Source: Mycobacteroides salmoniphilum (GTDB lineage: Bacteria > Actinomycetota > Actinomycetes > Mycobacteriales > Mycobacteriaceae). From it: a stretch of 64,000 nucleotides of DNA. Every line of letters begins with the position of its first letter. Positions within the stretch are counted from its first letter, which is position 1. The DNA lies in NCBI RefSeq assembly GCF_004924335.1, contig NZ_CP024633.1, positions 4,712,001-4,776,000 on the forward strand, written 5' to 3'. The position numbers were made by a program, and so were the translations under genes. The notes beneath the pieces are model-generated. The model made no database searches and was not told the DNA's origin. It worked only from the letters and a program-made list of their open reading frames with translations. This document shows, in pieces, positions 16,716 through 25,348 of this stretch.

Positions 16716-17754
16716 TCGCCACCGCCCGCCCGAACAGTTGCAGGGTCAGACCGTGGAGGTAATCACCCACCGCCACAGGCGCTTTCCCGGCGAACGCACG
16801 GGCATGCGTACCCTCCAGGATGATGCCCAGCTTGAAGCAGGCCAGCACCGTATACCAGTCCATCGCACTCAGATCACGATCCGTGCGTTCGGCGTAGTGT
16901 GCGACGAGCTCCTCGGGCGTGGGCAGGTTCCCGGCCTGTACGAGTGCTCCACCCAGTGACGCATCGTCGGTCTCCGACGGCCAGGTCGCCAGCAGCCACC
17001 CCAAATCCAACAGCGGGTCGCCGATGGTCGACATTTCCCAGTCCACGATCGCCGCCAACTGCGGGCCATCGTGACGGAACATCATGTTGGCCAGGTGGAA
17101 ATCGCCGTGCATGATTCCCGGCTTCCACAGCGACGGCCGATGCTGCTCAAGCCAATCCGCGACGGACTGCAGGCCCGGGATGTCCGGGCCTGGATATCCC
17201 TCATGCTTGGCATACGAGTCGAGCTCCTTGAGCCAGCGCGGCACCTGGCGCTCCAGGAAGCCGTCGGGATTGCCGTAGCCGTCCAGTCCCAGCGTCTGGT
17301 AGTCCAGCGCGCCCAGCGCAGCAATACCGCTGACCGCCTCCAATCCCATCTGATGCCGGACATCCGCACTGCCGGCATGCAACTCCGGCAGGGTAACCGA
17401 GGCATTGAATCCGTCGACCGGCTCCATCAGGTAGAACACCGCGCCACCCAGCACCGTCTCGTCGACGCAGGCCGCAATGAGTTCCGGCGCCGGAACTCCT
17501 TGCCCGCGTAATGCTCCCAGCAATCGTGCCTCGCGGCGGATCACATTGTTGCTGGCCTCACGCAGGTGCTTCGGCGGCCGCCGCAACACGTACTCGCGGC
17601 CGCCCCGGGTGAACCGCACCATGATGTTCTGAGTGCCTCCCGTGATCGCGGAGATATCCACAACCTCACCCACGGGGAGCCCTTGCTCGTCCATCCAGCG
17701 CGAAACAGTATCGAAGTCAACGCTTTTCGGATCTACATGCTGCGGCGCGGCCAT
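16705..17754 (-). CDS. APH-family kinase (ACAD10/11 kinase-like; LvaA-like)
   Basis: 349-residue aminoglycoside-phosphotransferase-fold kinase. N-lobe: GGTQNIMVRFTRGGREYVLRRPP. Catalytic loop: HGDFHLANMMF. Metal-binding segment: DWEMSTIGDPLLDLGW. This subfamily corresponds to the N-terminal domain of ACAD10/ACAD11 and to LvaA, which phosphorylates 4-hydroxyacyl-CoAs, rather than to drug-resistance kinases. Its start overlaps the stop of the acyl-CoA dehydrogenase by one base (TAATG), so the two are translationally coupled. Proposed role: phosphorylating a hydroxyacyl-CoA for the partner dehydrogenase. Family is certain; substrate is inferred. Confidence 0.88.
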   Translation of the reverse strand: MAAPQHVDPKSVDFDTVSRWMDEQGLPVGEVVDISAITGGTQNIMVRFTRGGREYVLRRPPKHLREASNNVIRREARLLGALRGQGVPAPELIAACVDETVLGGAVFYLMEPVDGFNASVTLPELHAGSADVRHQMGLEAVSGIAALGALDYQTLGLDGYGNPDGFLERQVPRWLKELDSYAKHEGYPGPDIPGLQSVADWLEQHRPSLWKPGIMHGDFHLANMMFRHDGPQLAAIVDWEMSTIGDPLLDLGWLLATWPSETDDASLGGALVQAGNLPTPEELVAHYAERTDRDLSAMDWYTVLACFKLGIILEGTHARAFAGKAPVAVGDYLHGLTLQLFGRAVAITG

Positions 17755-19043
17755 TACAGGTTGCCCACCCGGTGCTCGAGCCGGGCCGCCACATGCGCCC
17801 GTGCCTTCTCCGTCAGCGCTGGGATGTGGCTCGGCGGGAACAACCCCTCGTACGGGGTGTAGTCCTTGAGTACCTCCTTGGCGATGGTCACCTTATGCAC
17901 CTCGGTCGGGCCGTCGACCAGACCCATCACCTCCGAGTACAGGAACATCTTGGCCAGCGGCATCTCCTCGGACACCCCGAGCGAGCCGTGCAGATGCAGC
18001 GCGCGCTGGGCGACATCGTGCATGACCTTCGGCATGGCGGCCTTGATGGCCGCTATGTCCTTGCGCACCCTGAGGTAGTCCTGGTGCTTGTCGATCAGCC
18101 AGGCGGTACGGAGCACCAACAGGCGGAACGACTCCATCTCGATCCAGCTGTCGGCGATGCGCTCCTGCGTCATCTGCAGTTTGGCGATGGTGCCGCCACG
18201 CGCTTCCCGGCTGATGACACGCTCACACATCATGTCGAATGCCTTGCGCACCTGGGCCACCGTGCGCATGGCGTGGTGCACGCGACCGCCCCCGAGACGG
18301 GTCTGCGCGATCACGAACGCGGCGCCCTCGGCACCCAGCATGTTCTCGGCGGGAATCCGGGCGTTGGTAAAGCGGGTATATGCCTCGTCCTCGCTAAACC
18401 CGTGCACGGTGATGTTTCTGACGATCTCGACTCCGGGGGCGTTCGGGTCGACGATGAACATGGACATCCCCTGGTACGGACTAACGTCCGGGTTGGTGAC
18501 GGCCATGACGATCCAGAAGGCGGCGTGCCGCGCTTCGGAGTTGAACCACTTCTCCCCGTTGAGGATCCACTCATCGCCGTCGCGCACTGCGGTGGTCTTG
18601 AACAACGTCGGATCGGATCCACCCTGCGGCTCGGTCATGACGTAACAGGAGCCGATGTCACCGTCCATCAGCGGCTGCAGATAGGTGGCCTTCTGGGCTG
18701 CCGTCCCGTAGTGCGCGAGGATCTCGGCATTGCCGGTGTCGGGTGCCTGACATCCAAATATCGAAGGCCCCCAGACCGACCTGCCCAGGATCTCATTGAG
18801 AAGCGCCAGCTTGAGCTGCCCGAAGCCCGGACCGCCCAGTTCGGGTCCGAGGTGGCAGGCCCACAGGCCGCGCCGCTTGACCTCTTCCTTGAGTGGACGT
18901 ACGTAGTCCATGGCCTCTTTGTCGGACTTGTCGTACGGATTGGGGAACACGTAGTCGAGCGGTTCGACCTCGGTGCGGACGAACTCCTCGGCCCAGTCCA
19001 GCAGCTCCTGGTACTCCGGGTCGGTTTCGAAATCCCATGCCAT
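17754..19043 (-). CDS. Acyl-CoA dehydrogenase (ACAD10/11-like)
   Basis: 429-residue FAD-dependent acyl-CoA dehydrogenase. Signature stretches: YVMTEPQGGSDPTLF, WILNGEKWFNSEARHAA, and the C-terminal LYSEVMGLVDGPTEVHK characteristic of the ACAD10/11 group. ATG 19043 is preferred because AGGAAGTG precedes it and it begins one base after the TetR stop; an upstream TTG (19073) would overlap TetR. It is coupled to the APH kinase that follows. In related systems the dehydrogenase eliminates the phosphate placed by the kinase, giving an enoyl-CoA for beta-oxidation. Confidence 0.92.
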   Translation of the reverse strand: MAWDFETDPEYQELLDWAEEFVRTEVEPLDYVFPNPYDKSDKEAMDYVRPLKEEVKRRGLWACHLGPELGGPGFGQLKLALLNEILGRSVWGPSIFGCQAPDTGNAEILAHYGTAAQKATYLQPLMDGDIGSCYVMTEPQGGSDPTLFKTTAVRDGDEWILNGEKWFNSEARHAAFWIVMAVTNPDVSPYQGMSMFIVDPNAPGVEIVRNITVHGFSEDEAYTRFTNARIPAENMLGAEGAAFVIAQTRLGGGRVHHAMRTVAQVRKAFDMMCERVISREARGGTIAKLQMTQERIADSWIEMESFRLLVLRTAWLIDKHQDYLRVRKDIAAIKAAMPKVMHDVAQRALHLHGSLGVSEEMPLAKMFLYSEVMGLVDGPTEVHKVTIAKEVLKDYTPYEGLFPPSHIPALTEKARAHVAARLEHRVGNL

Positions 19044-19044
19044 G

Positions 19045-19698
19045 TCAGTCACTTCCTGTCGGTTCGGGTTCAACGGGACGGTTCATCTGGACACCGTCCA
19101 AAACCATGTCGGCAATGCGCTTGGCGATCTGTGCCGGGCTCTTGCCGTCGGCGCGGTACCAGACCGCCACCATGTTGAGCATCCCGAGGATCGCGTTGGT
19201 AATGAGGTGATCGGCCGTACGAAACACCCCGGCCTCGTGGCCCTCGTCGAGGACGCGCTGCCAACAGCGCTGCAATTCGTCGCGTAGTTCCTGCAGTTCC
19301 GCGGCGCGCTCACCGGTCAGCGCGGAACCGTCGCGGACCTGGATGGCGACCTGCTTGCGGTACTTGACGATGAGGATGACGTAGGAGCCGATCAGCGTGC
19401 GCAGGCGCTTGTCCGGCGCGGTGTTCATGCCCGCGATATGTGCTGCCTCGGTGAGCATCTCGTCGATGTAGCTGCGCAGGATCTCCCAGAGAAGTTCCTC
19501 TTTTGATCCGATGTGGTAGTACAACGCACCACCGCGCACACCTGCCACCGAACCGATCTCTGCGACGCCAGTAGCGTGAAATCCCTTTTCCGCGAAGAGT
19601 TCCGTTGCCACGTCCATGATCCGTCGGCGGGTCGCCGCGGCATCACCGTCGGGCGCGGGGGGCCGGCCCCGTCGCGGTTTGGCGCTGGCCTCCGTCAC
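19045..19698 (-). CDS. TetR-family regulator of the ACAD operon
   Basis: 217 residues with an N-terminal TetR helix-turn-helix (ATRRRIMDVATELFAEKGFH, GVAEIGSVAGVRGGALYYHI) and a helical ligand-binding domain. GTG 19698 overlaps the stop of the upstream SDR by four bases (GTGA), and the stop is one base before the dehydrogenase. A regulator buried in the middle of an operon, with a strong palindrome before the first gene, implies autoregulation. The inducer is probably an acyl-CoA or related acid. Confidence 0.9.
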   Translation of the reverse strand: MTEASAKPRRGRPPAPDGDAAATRRRIMDVATELFAEKGFHATGVAEIGSVAGVRGGALYYHIGSKEELLWEILRSYIDEMLTEAAHIAGMNTAPDKRLRTLIGSYVILIVKYRKQVAIQVRDGSALTGERAAELQELRDELQRCWQRVLDEGHEAGVFRTADHLITNAILGMLNMVAVWYRADGKSPAQIAKRIADMVLDGVQMNRPVEPEPTGSD

Positions 19699-20432
19699 AG
19701 GATGCCACCATCCAAGCGAATCGTCGTTCCCGTGCAGTAGGCCGACGCTTCGCTTGCGAGATACAGTGCCGCGCCGACGATATCCTCCGGTTCACCGACA
19801 CGTCGCAACGGAATGCTGGGAATGAGCGCCTCGGCGAATCCCTCCGGCCAGGCTGCCGCGATATCGGTGTTGAACAGCCCGCACTGAATCGTGTTGGCAC
19901 GCACGGTCGGTCCAAAAGTATGCGACAGCCCGAGGGTCAGGGCGTTCAAACCGGCCTTGGCCGCCGCATACGGCAGCGCGGTGGCGTCGGGCCGCACCGC
20001 CTCGATCGAACTGATGTTGATGATCGAACCACCCGCCCCCGCCGCCATCCTGGTGGCGATCGATGCCGACAACCGGAACGGGCCCTTCAAGTTGACCCCG
20101 ATCACCTTGTCGAACAATGCTTCCGACACCTGGTCCAGGCTGGGGTACAGCGGGGACAATCCCGCGTTGTTCACCAACACGTCCACGCGGCCGAATTCGC
20201 GGTACACCGTGTCGACCAGCTCATCGCATTGTGCCCAGGAGCTGACATTGCAGGCCACCGGGAGCGCACGGCGGCCATGCTCGGCTTCCACCTTGGCGGC
20301 CAGCTCGTTACAGGAGTCGATCTTGCGGCTCGCGATCACCACGTCGGCGCCGTGGGCCGCGAACGCCTGCACCATCGCTCGCCCCAATCCACGGCTCCCA
20401 CCGGTGACGACGACGACCTTGTCCTGCAGCAT
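19695..20432 (-). CDS. Short-chain dehydrogenase/reductase
   Basis: 245-residue NAD(P)-dependent SDR: cofactor loop TGGSRGLG, NNAGLSPLYPS, catalytic-region IINISSIEAVRP with YAAAK (Tyr/Lys pair). ATG 20432 is selected because GGAGGAG lies seven bases before it and the operator at 20447-20470 must be non-coding; longer frames would translate the operator. It is the first gene of the SDR-TetR-ACAD-kinase operon, with overlapping ends throughout. A reductase of an oxoacyl-CoA fits the context but is unproven. Confidence 0.92.
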   Translation of the reverse strand: MLQDKVVVVTGGSRGLGRAMVQAFAAHGADVVIASRKIDSCNELAAKVEAEHGRRALPVACNVSSWAQCDELVDTVYREFGRVDVLVNNAGLSPLYPSLDQVSEALFDKVIGVNLKGPFRLSASIATRMAAGAGGSIINISSIEAVRPDATALPYAAAKAGLNALTLGLSHTFGPTVRANTIQCGLFNTDIAAAWPEGFAEALIPSIPLRRVGEPEDIVGAALYLASEASAYCTGTTIRLDGGIL

Positions 20433-20446
20433 CCGAGTCTCCTCCA

Positions 20447-20470
20447 TTAATGTGGCGATCGATACATTAA
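20447..20470. promoter_or_regulatory. TetR-type operator palindrome
   Basis: A 24-base element with perfect outer arms TTAATGT and ACATTAA and a palindromic core CGATCG; 20 of 24 positions are symmetrical. It begins two bases upstream of the Shine-Dalgarno of the SDR, where a repressor would block transcription. The operon encodes its own TetR regulator, which is the obvious candidate to bind it. Confidence 0.8.
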
Positions 20471-20508
20471 AGATGCGACGCCGATAACACAAGGGCTGCT
20501 GTGATCGA

Positions 20509-21189
20509 TCAGCGAGCGAGCTTGTCCAGCAACAACGTGAACAGCGCTTCGGTCTTGTCGTCCTCCGGATCGAGACGGCAGAACATCACCGAGGCGACGT
20601 AGTTCGCGCGCTGCCGCGCCACCAGCCGGCACGACCACGGTGAGCGGTCGGTGGTGCGCGTCCAGTTCACCTCATCATGGCCGCTGCGCACGATGCTGAG
20701 CGTCCAGCTTTCCTGGACGCCGCCCACCTCGGTAGTGCCATGCACTCCATCGCATCTGGACATGCGCTGGGCAAACTGCTCGAACTGCTGGCTCGCCGAG
20801 CTGGCGGTCTCGAACACGATGAGCGCCGTGCCGATGGTGTGTCTGCGTACCTTTCCGACGGTTTCCGAGTACGCCTGGATGCGCGCCGCGCTGAAGCTCA
20901 GGTACTGCTGCCGGGTGGCCAGGGAGTACCCGTACGCGCAGTCGGACACGGTGTTCGCCGTCGAGAGCACCGTGTCGAGCGGCGGAATGGTCTTGACCTC
21001 CGGAAGGCCCACTGCTGCACGAACATCCGATGCCGACAGCAGGCGATCTTCAAGGTCGGCCTGCCTCGGCGGCAACACCGGGTAGAGCCTCTCCGGCCTG
21101 GCGGGGGCGGCGGCCTCACCCGCGACCGCATGGGTGCACGAGGTAAACAGCGCAGACAGACTGAGCAAAATGATTGGTACCCAGCGCAT
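20509..21189 (-). CDS. PknH-sensor-like lipoprotein (copy 1)
   Basis: 226-residue exported protein: hydrophobic signal (IILLSLSALFTSC) with a lipobox-like Cys at residue 18. The body resembles the PknH extracellular sensor domain (PknH_C, as in LpqQ/LppH proteins): DCAYGYSLATRQQY, QFAQRMSRCDGV, WSCRLVARQRANYVASVMFC, with paired cysteines expected to form disulfides. Its ATG overlaps the stop of the preceding paralogue (TAATG), so the two form an operon. Probably a surface ligand-binding or decoy protein; function unknown. Confidence 0.75.
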   Translation of the reverse strand: MRWVPIILLSLSALFTSCTHAVAGEAAAPARPERLYPVLPPRQADLEDRLLSASDVRAAVGLPEVKTIPPLDTVLSTANTVSDCAYGYSLATRQQYLSFSAARIQAYSETVGKVRRHTIGTALIVFETASSASQQFEQFAQRMSRCDGVHGTTEVGGVQESWTLSIVRSGHDEVNWTRTTDRSPWSCRLVARQRANYVASVMFCRLDPEDDKTEALFTLLLDKLAR

Positions 21190-21872
21190 TACCGTGTCTC
21201 CAAGAGCTTCATCGTCAATCGGTCCAGCACATCGCCCGCCTTGTTATCGGAACCATGGGTGCAGAACATCGACGATGCCACGAAGTTGGTCCGCTGTCGT
21301 GCGGCCATGTAGCAGGTCCAGCTCGAGTCGACCACGCTACGCGTCCAGGCCACCTCGTCGGCGGTATCGGCACTGGTGATGCTCAGAGTCCAGGCGTCGG
21401 CGGCGTCACGCCTCTTCTGCGTGGTGACGCCATCACATTGCGACATCCGGCCGGCGAATCTCCGAAACTCACGCTGCGCAGTGCGCGTATCACCGAAGAC
21501 GACCAGCGCGTTCGCTACCGAGTACTCCCTGACCTCCTCGGTCTCTTGCGAGTACCCCTCAATACGCGCGGCCTCGTATCCCGAGTACTGCACGACCTCG
21601 GCAAGCGAGTAACCCAGCGCGCATGGCAGGCCGGGGTCGGTCGACCCGAACATGCCGTCTACCGGGTCCCATACCTTCAGAAGTCTCGGGAGGCCGGTAA
21701 TTTCCCGAACCTCCTCGGGAGTGAGCAACCGCCCGCCGAGCTTGCCATCAACCGGCCGAATCTCTCGGCCGATGCTCCCTCTGTCCGCCGACACCAACGC
21801 CTCTCCATCGGCAATCCGCGTGCAACCAGCCAAACTAAGTGCCGCACACAACAGCGCGATACCTCGGTGCAT
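21189..21872 (-). CDS. PknH-sensor-like lipoprotein (copy 2)
   Basis: 227-residue paralogue of the adjacent lipoprotein. Signal and lipobox: GIALLCAALSLAGC. Shared landmarks with copy 1: CALGYSLAEVVQY, RFAGRMSQCDGV, WTCYMAARQRTNFVASSMFC. ATG 21872 is preferred over GTG 21878 because AGGGGG is at better spacing. It lies about 50 bases after bkdC in the same direction, with a possible weak hairpin between, so read-through from bkd is possible. Function unknown. Confidence 0.75.
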   Translation of the reverse strand: MHRGIALLCAALSLAGCTRIADGEALVSADRGSIGREIRPVDGKLGGRLLTPEEVREITGLPRLLKVWDPVDGMFGSTDPGLPCALGYSLAEVVQYSGYEAARIEGYSQETEEVREYSVANALVVFGDTRTAQREFRRFAGRMSQCDGVTTQKRRDAADAWTLSITSADTADEVAWTRSVVDSSWTCYMAARQRTNFVASSMFCTHGSDNKAGDVLDRLTMKLLETR

Positions 21873-21922
21873 ACACACCCCCTATCCCCGCAACCCCCGA
21901 TCAGGGTTTGCTAGGAGTGTAA

Positions 21923-23194
21923 CTACACCACTAGTGCCATGCGTGGATCGGTGAGCATTGCACCCAGATCCGCGAGAAACTTCGACCCCTGCTCACCATC
22001 GACCAGTCGGTGGTCGAAGGACAGCGCCAGGGTGGTGACGTCGCGGACCGCGAGCTCGCCTTCCACCACCCACGGGCGTTTGGCGATCGAGCCCAGGGCC
22101 AGGATGGCCGCTTCACCCGGATTGATGATCGGGGTGCCCGCATCGATGCCGAACACGCCGATGTTGGTCAGCGTGAACGTTCCACCGGTCATATCGGCGG
22201 GCGCCGTCTTTCCCTCACGCGCGGTGGTCACCAACTGCGCGAAGACCGCGGCCAGCTCACGCAGCGACATCCCGCTGGCGCTCTTGACATTCGGAACCAC
22301 TAGTCCGCGCTCGGTCGCGGCCGCGACGCCGAGATTCACGTAGTGCTTGATGACGATCTCGCCGGCCTGCTCATCCCAGGTGGAGTTGAGAGAGGGGTGT
22401 GACCGCAGCGTCAGCAGCACCATCCGCGCGACCAGCGTCATCGGGGTGAGCTTGAGGTCGGGGTACTTGGCCTTCAACTCGGCGAGCAGCTCCATCGTCG
22501 CAGTCATGTCGACCGTCAGGAACTCGGTGACGTGCGGCGCGGTGAAAGCGCTGCGCACCATGGCGGCGGCGGTGTGCTTACGGACGCCCGCGATGGGAAT
22601 CCGCGTTTCCCCGCCCACCGGTACCGCGGGTTCCGCCTGCGGAGCGCGGGCGGTGAGGCTGCGGGTGTAGGCCTCCACATCCTGTCGGGTGATGCTGCCC
22701 CCGATCCCGGTACCGCTGATCAGGTCGAGGGTCACGCCGAGTTCGGCGGCCAGCTTGCGCACCGACGGCTTGGCAGCGGGGCGGGGCTGGTCCACGGCCG
22801 CCGGCTGCACTGTCACCGGCGCGGACGCCTCCGTCTCCTCCACCAACGCGAGCGCGGCCGACCCCGCTGCCGTGCGCCGCCGACGACGAGTCTGGCCACT
22901 CGATTCCGACGGACCGTAGCCGACAAGGTTCGCGGGCGCGTCCGGTTCGGCACCGGCCACCTCGATCGAGATCAGCGGCGACCCGACCGCAAGGGTCGAA
23001 TTCTCGGCCGCCTCCAACGCCACCACGGTTCCTTCGTAGGGGGACGGCAGCTCGACCATCGCTTTCGCCGTCTCCACATCGGCGAGCACCTGGTTCAGCT
23101 TTACCTCGTCGCCGACCTTCACCTTCCAGGAGATCAGGTCGGCTTCGGTGAGCCCCTCACCGAGATCTGGGAGCAGAAACTGTTTGACTGCCAT
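21923..23194 (-). CDS. bkdC: Branched-chain 2-oxoacid dehydrogenase E2 (dihydrolipoyl acyltransferase)
   Basis: E2 core of a 2-oxoacid dehydrogenase, 423 residues. A lipoyl domain (about 1-80) has lipoyl-Lys K44 in DVETAKAMVELPSP. A peripheral-subunit-binding domain follows (about 142-178, VRKLAAELGVTLDLISG). The catalytic acyltransferase has DHRLVDG near the C-terminus. It follows E1beta after 16 bases, completing an E1alpha-E1beta-E2 operon. E3 is not encoded here and is probably the shared Lpd. The substrate assignment to branched-chain oxoacids rests on operon type and the Lrp-like regulator. Confidence 0.9.
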   Translation of the reverse strand: MAVKQFLLPDLGEGLTEADLISWKVKVGDEVKLNQVLADVETAKAMVELPSPYEGTVVALEAAENSTLAVGSPLISIEVAGAEPDAPANLVGYGPSESSGQTRRRRRTAAGSAALALVEETEASAPVTVQPAAVDQPRPAAKPSVRKLAAELGVTLDLISGTGIGGSITRQDVEAYTRSLTARAPQAEPAVPVGGETRIPIAGVRKHTAAAMVRSAFTAPHVTEFLTVDMTATMELLAELKAKYPDLKLTPMTLVARMVLLTLRSHPSLNSTWDEQAGEIVIKHYVNLGVAAATERGLVVPNVKSASGMSLRELAAVFAQLVTTAREGKTAPADMTGGTFTLTNIGVFGIDAGTPIINPGEAAILALGSIAKRPWVVEGELAVRDVTTLALSFDHRLVDGEQGSKFLADLGAMLTDPRMALVV

Positions 23195-23210
23195 GGATTT
23201 CGCATTCCTC

Positions 23211-24188
23211 CTAGGCGGCGATGGCGCGATCGACGGCGTCCATCACCCGCTCCGCGTCAGGCAGGTAGTGGTGCTCCACCTTGTTGGCGGGGTACGGCAG
23301 GGCGAACCCGCCGACCCGCAGGACCGGAGCCTCCAGGTGATAGAAACACCGCTCGGTGATGCGTGCCGCGATCTCCGCACCCAATCCCATGAACACCGAC
23401 GCCTCGTGAACCACCACCAGCCGCCCGGTCTTGCGTACCGACGCCTCCAGGGTCTCGAAGTCGACCGGCGAGAGGGAGCGCAGATCGACCACCTCGATCG
23501 ACACACCCTCCGCGGCTGCCATATCCGCCGCGGCGGTGGCGACGGCGACCATCGGACCGTATGCGGCGATCGTGGCCGCGGTGCCGGGCCGGACGATGCG
23601 GGCGGAGGACAGCGGGAGCAGGTCTTGAGATTCGGTGCTGACCTCGCCCTTCTCCCAGTAGCGGCGCTTGGGCTCGAAGAAGATGACCGGGTCATCGCAT
23701 GCCACGGACTGGCGGATCATGTCGTAAGCATCCTGCGGCGATCCGCACGCCACCACCCGCAGGCCGGCGGTGTGGGCGAAGTACGCCTCCGGCGATTCCG
23801 AATGGTGCTCCACCGCACCGATTCCACCACCAAACGGGATGCGGATGGTCAGCGGCATGCCCACCGCCCCCTTGGTCCGGTAGTGCAGCTTGGCCACCTG
23901 GCTGACGATCTGGTCAAAGGCCGGGTACACAAAGCCATCGAACTGGATCTCGCACACCGGGCGATATCCACGCATAGCCAAACCCACTGCGGTGCCGATG
24001 ATTCCGGACTCGGCGAGCGGCGTATCGATGACCCGATGGTCACCGAAGTCCTTCTGCAGCCCATCGGTGACCCGGAAGACGCCACCGAGCTTGCCCACGT
24101 CCTCCCCCATGACGATCACCTTGTCGTCGTCTTCCAGGGCCGCACGCAGACCTGCGTTCAGGGCACCGGACATGGTCATTCTGGTCAT
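23211..24188 (-). CDS. bkdB: Branched-chain 2-oxoacid dehydrogenase E1 beta
   Basis: 325-residue transketolase-like beta chain that forms the E1 heterotetramer with BkdA and decarboxylates the oxoacid with thiamine diphosphate. Landmarks: MSGALNAGLRAALEDDDKVIVMGED, DTPLAESGIIGTAVGLAMRGYRPV, KGAVGMPLTIRIPFGGGIGAVEHHSE and the C-terminal domain with VVDLRSLSPVDFETL. The ATG overlaps the bkdA stop (ATGA), giving stoichiometric coupling. Full length for the family. Confidence 0.93.
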   Translation of the reverse strand: MTRMTMSGALNAGLRAALEDDDKVIVMGEDVGKLGGVFRVTDGLQKDFGDHRVIDTPLAESGIIGTAVGLAMRGYRPVCEIQFDGFVYPAFDQIVSQVAKLHYRTKGAVGMPLTIRIPFGGGIGAVEHHSESPEAYFAHTAGLRVVACGSPQDAYDMIRQSVACDDPVIFFEPKRRYWEKGEVSTESQDLLPLSSARIVRPGTAATIAAYGPMVAVATAAADMAAAEGVSIEVVDLRSLSPVDFETLEASVRKTGRLVVVHEASVFMGLGAEIAARITERCFYHLEAPVLRVGGFALPYPANKVEHHYLPDAERVMDAVDRAIAA

Positions 24189-25264
24189 GATGCGATCCCT
24201 TCGTCCTCAAAGCCCGCGAGGTATTCCAGATAGTCGCGCCGTTCCGCGGCGACAAGTGAATGTGGTTCTGCGTATACGTGATTGAACATGTCCGCGGCGG
24301 TCGGCTCGATCGTGCCGAGACATCCGGCGCGCATCTCGGCGGCGACCTTATCGGCCCTTGCCGCGATGCGCTGCTTGTCCGAATCCGTCAGGGCTCCTCG
24401 CCGCGCCAAGTACTTTTCCACCCGCGACAGCGGGTCCTTGGCACGCCACTCCTCGAGCTCGGCGGAGTTGCGGTACTTGGTGGGGTCATCGGAGGTGGTG
24501 TGCGGCCCCATCCGATAGGTGACGGCTTCGATCAGGGTGGGCCCGCTGCCCTCGCGCGCGCGTCGCAGCGCCGCCCGCGTCGTGGCCATCACCGCGAGCA
24601 CATCGTTGCCGTCCACCTGAATTCCCGGCACACCGAATCCGGTGCCGCGCGCCGCCAGCGGCAGGTGGCTCTGCACCCGCACCGGCTCGCTGATGGCCCA
24701 CTGGTTGTTCTGGCAGAAGAAGACAACGGGCGCACCGAAACTCGATGCGAAGGCGAACGCCTCCGATACATCGCCCTGACTGGTGGCGCCGTCGCCGAAG
24801 TACGCAATGACCGCGGTATCCGCCCCGTCGAACTTGACACCCATGGCGTATCCGGTGGCGTGCAGCGTCTGCGCGCCGACGATGATCGCGGGTGCGGTGA
24901 CGTTGTGGTCGCGGGGATTCCAGCCCGACTGCGTGGAGCCCCGCCAGAACTGGAGCATGGCGGTGGGTTCGACGCCGCGGCAGTACGCGACACCGTGCTC
25001 GCGGAAGCTGGTGAAGGCGAAGTCATCATGCGCCAGCGCACGGGCAGAGCCCACCTGTGCGGCCTCCTGGCCCAGCAGCGGCGCCCACAGCGCGAGCTCA
25101 CCCTGACGCTGCAGGGCCGTGGCCTCAGTGTCGATGCGCCGGACCACCACCATGTCCTCATACAGCGCGGCGAGCTGCTGGTCGCCGATATCCGCGACCA
25201 GCGGCGTGTACGCCGAATTCTCGACCCGATTGCCCTCCGGATCCAGGAGCTGGATGGTTTCCAT
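24185..25264 (-). CDS. bkdA: Branched-chain 2-oxoacid dehydrogenase E1 alpha
   Basis: 359-residue alpha chain with the thiamine-diphosphate motif GDGATSQGDVSEAFAFAS...CQNNQWAIS and the phosphorylation-loop region YRMGPHTTSDDPTKYR. ATG 25264 (METIQLLDPEGNRVENSAYT) has GAGG at good spacing; a GTG at 25291 lacks it. It is first gene of the bkdABC operon, transcribed away from an Lrp-type regulator with repeated AT-rich boxes between them. Confidence 0.92.
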   Translation of the reverse strand: METIQLLDPEGNRVENSAYTPLVADIGDQQLAALYEDMVVVRRIDTEATALQRQGELALWAPLLGQEAAQVGSARALAHDDFAFTSFREHGVAYCRGVEPTAMLQFWRGSTQSGWNPRDHNVTAPAIIVGAQTLHATGYAMGVKFDGADTAVIAYFGDGATSQGDVSEAFAFASSFGAPVVFFCQNNQWAISEPVRVQSHLPLAARGTGFGVPGIQVDGNDVLAVMATTRAALRRAREGSGPTLIEAVTYRMGPHTTSDDPTKYRNSAELEEWRAKDPLSRVEKYLARRGALTDSDKQRIAARADKVAAEMRAGCLGTIEPTAADMFNHVYAEPHSLVAAERRDYLEYLAGFEDEGIAS

Positions 25265-25348
25265 ACCCGCCTCGCTAACGAAGTGAAGCACCGCCTACCG
25301 ATGACCACCACCCTGTGGTTGTGTCATGACTCACAGTGCATCAGATAG

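Noticed and set aside
16705..17754. Aminoglycoside resistance gene
   Set aside because: APH fold is present, but the sequence and its coupling to an acyl-CoA dehydrogenase match the ACAD10/11 kinase group, not drug-modifying enzymes.
17772..19178. 468-codon plus-strand open frame opposite the acyl-CoA dehydrogenase
   Set aside because: Antisense shadow of a well-defined enzyme gene.
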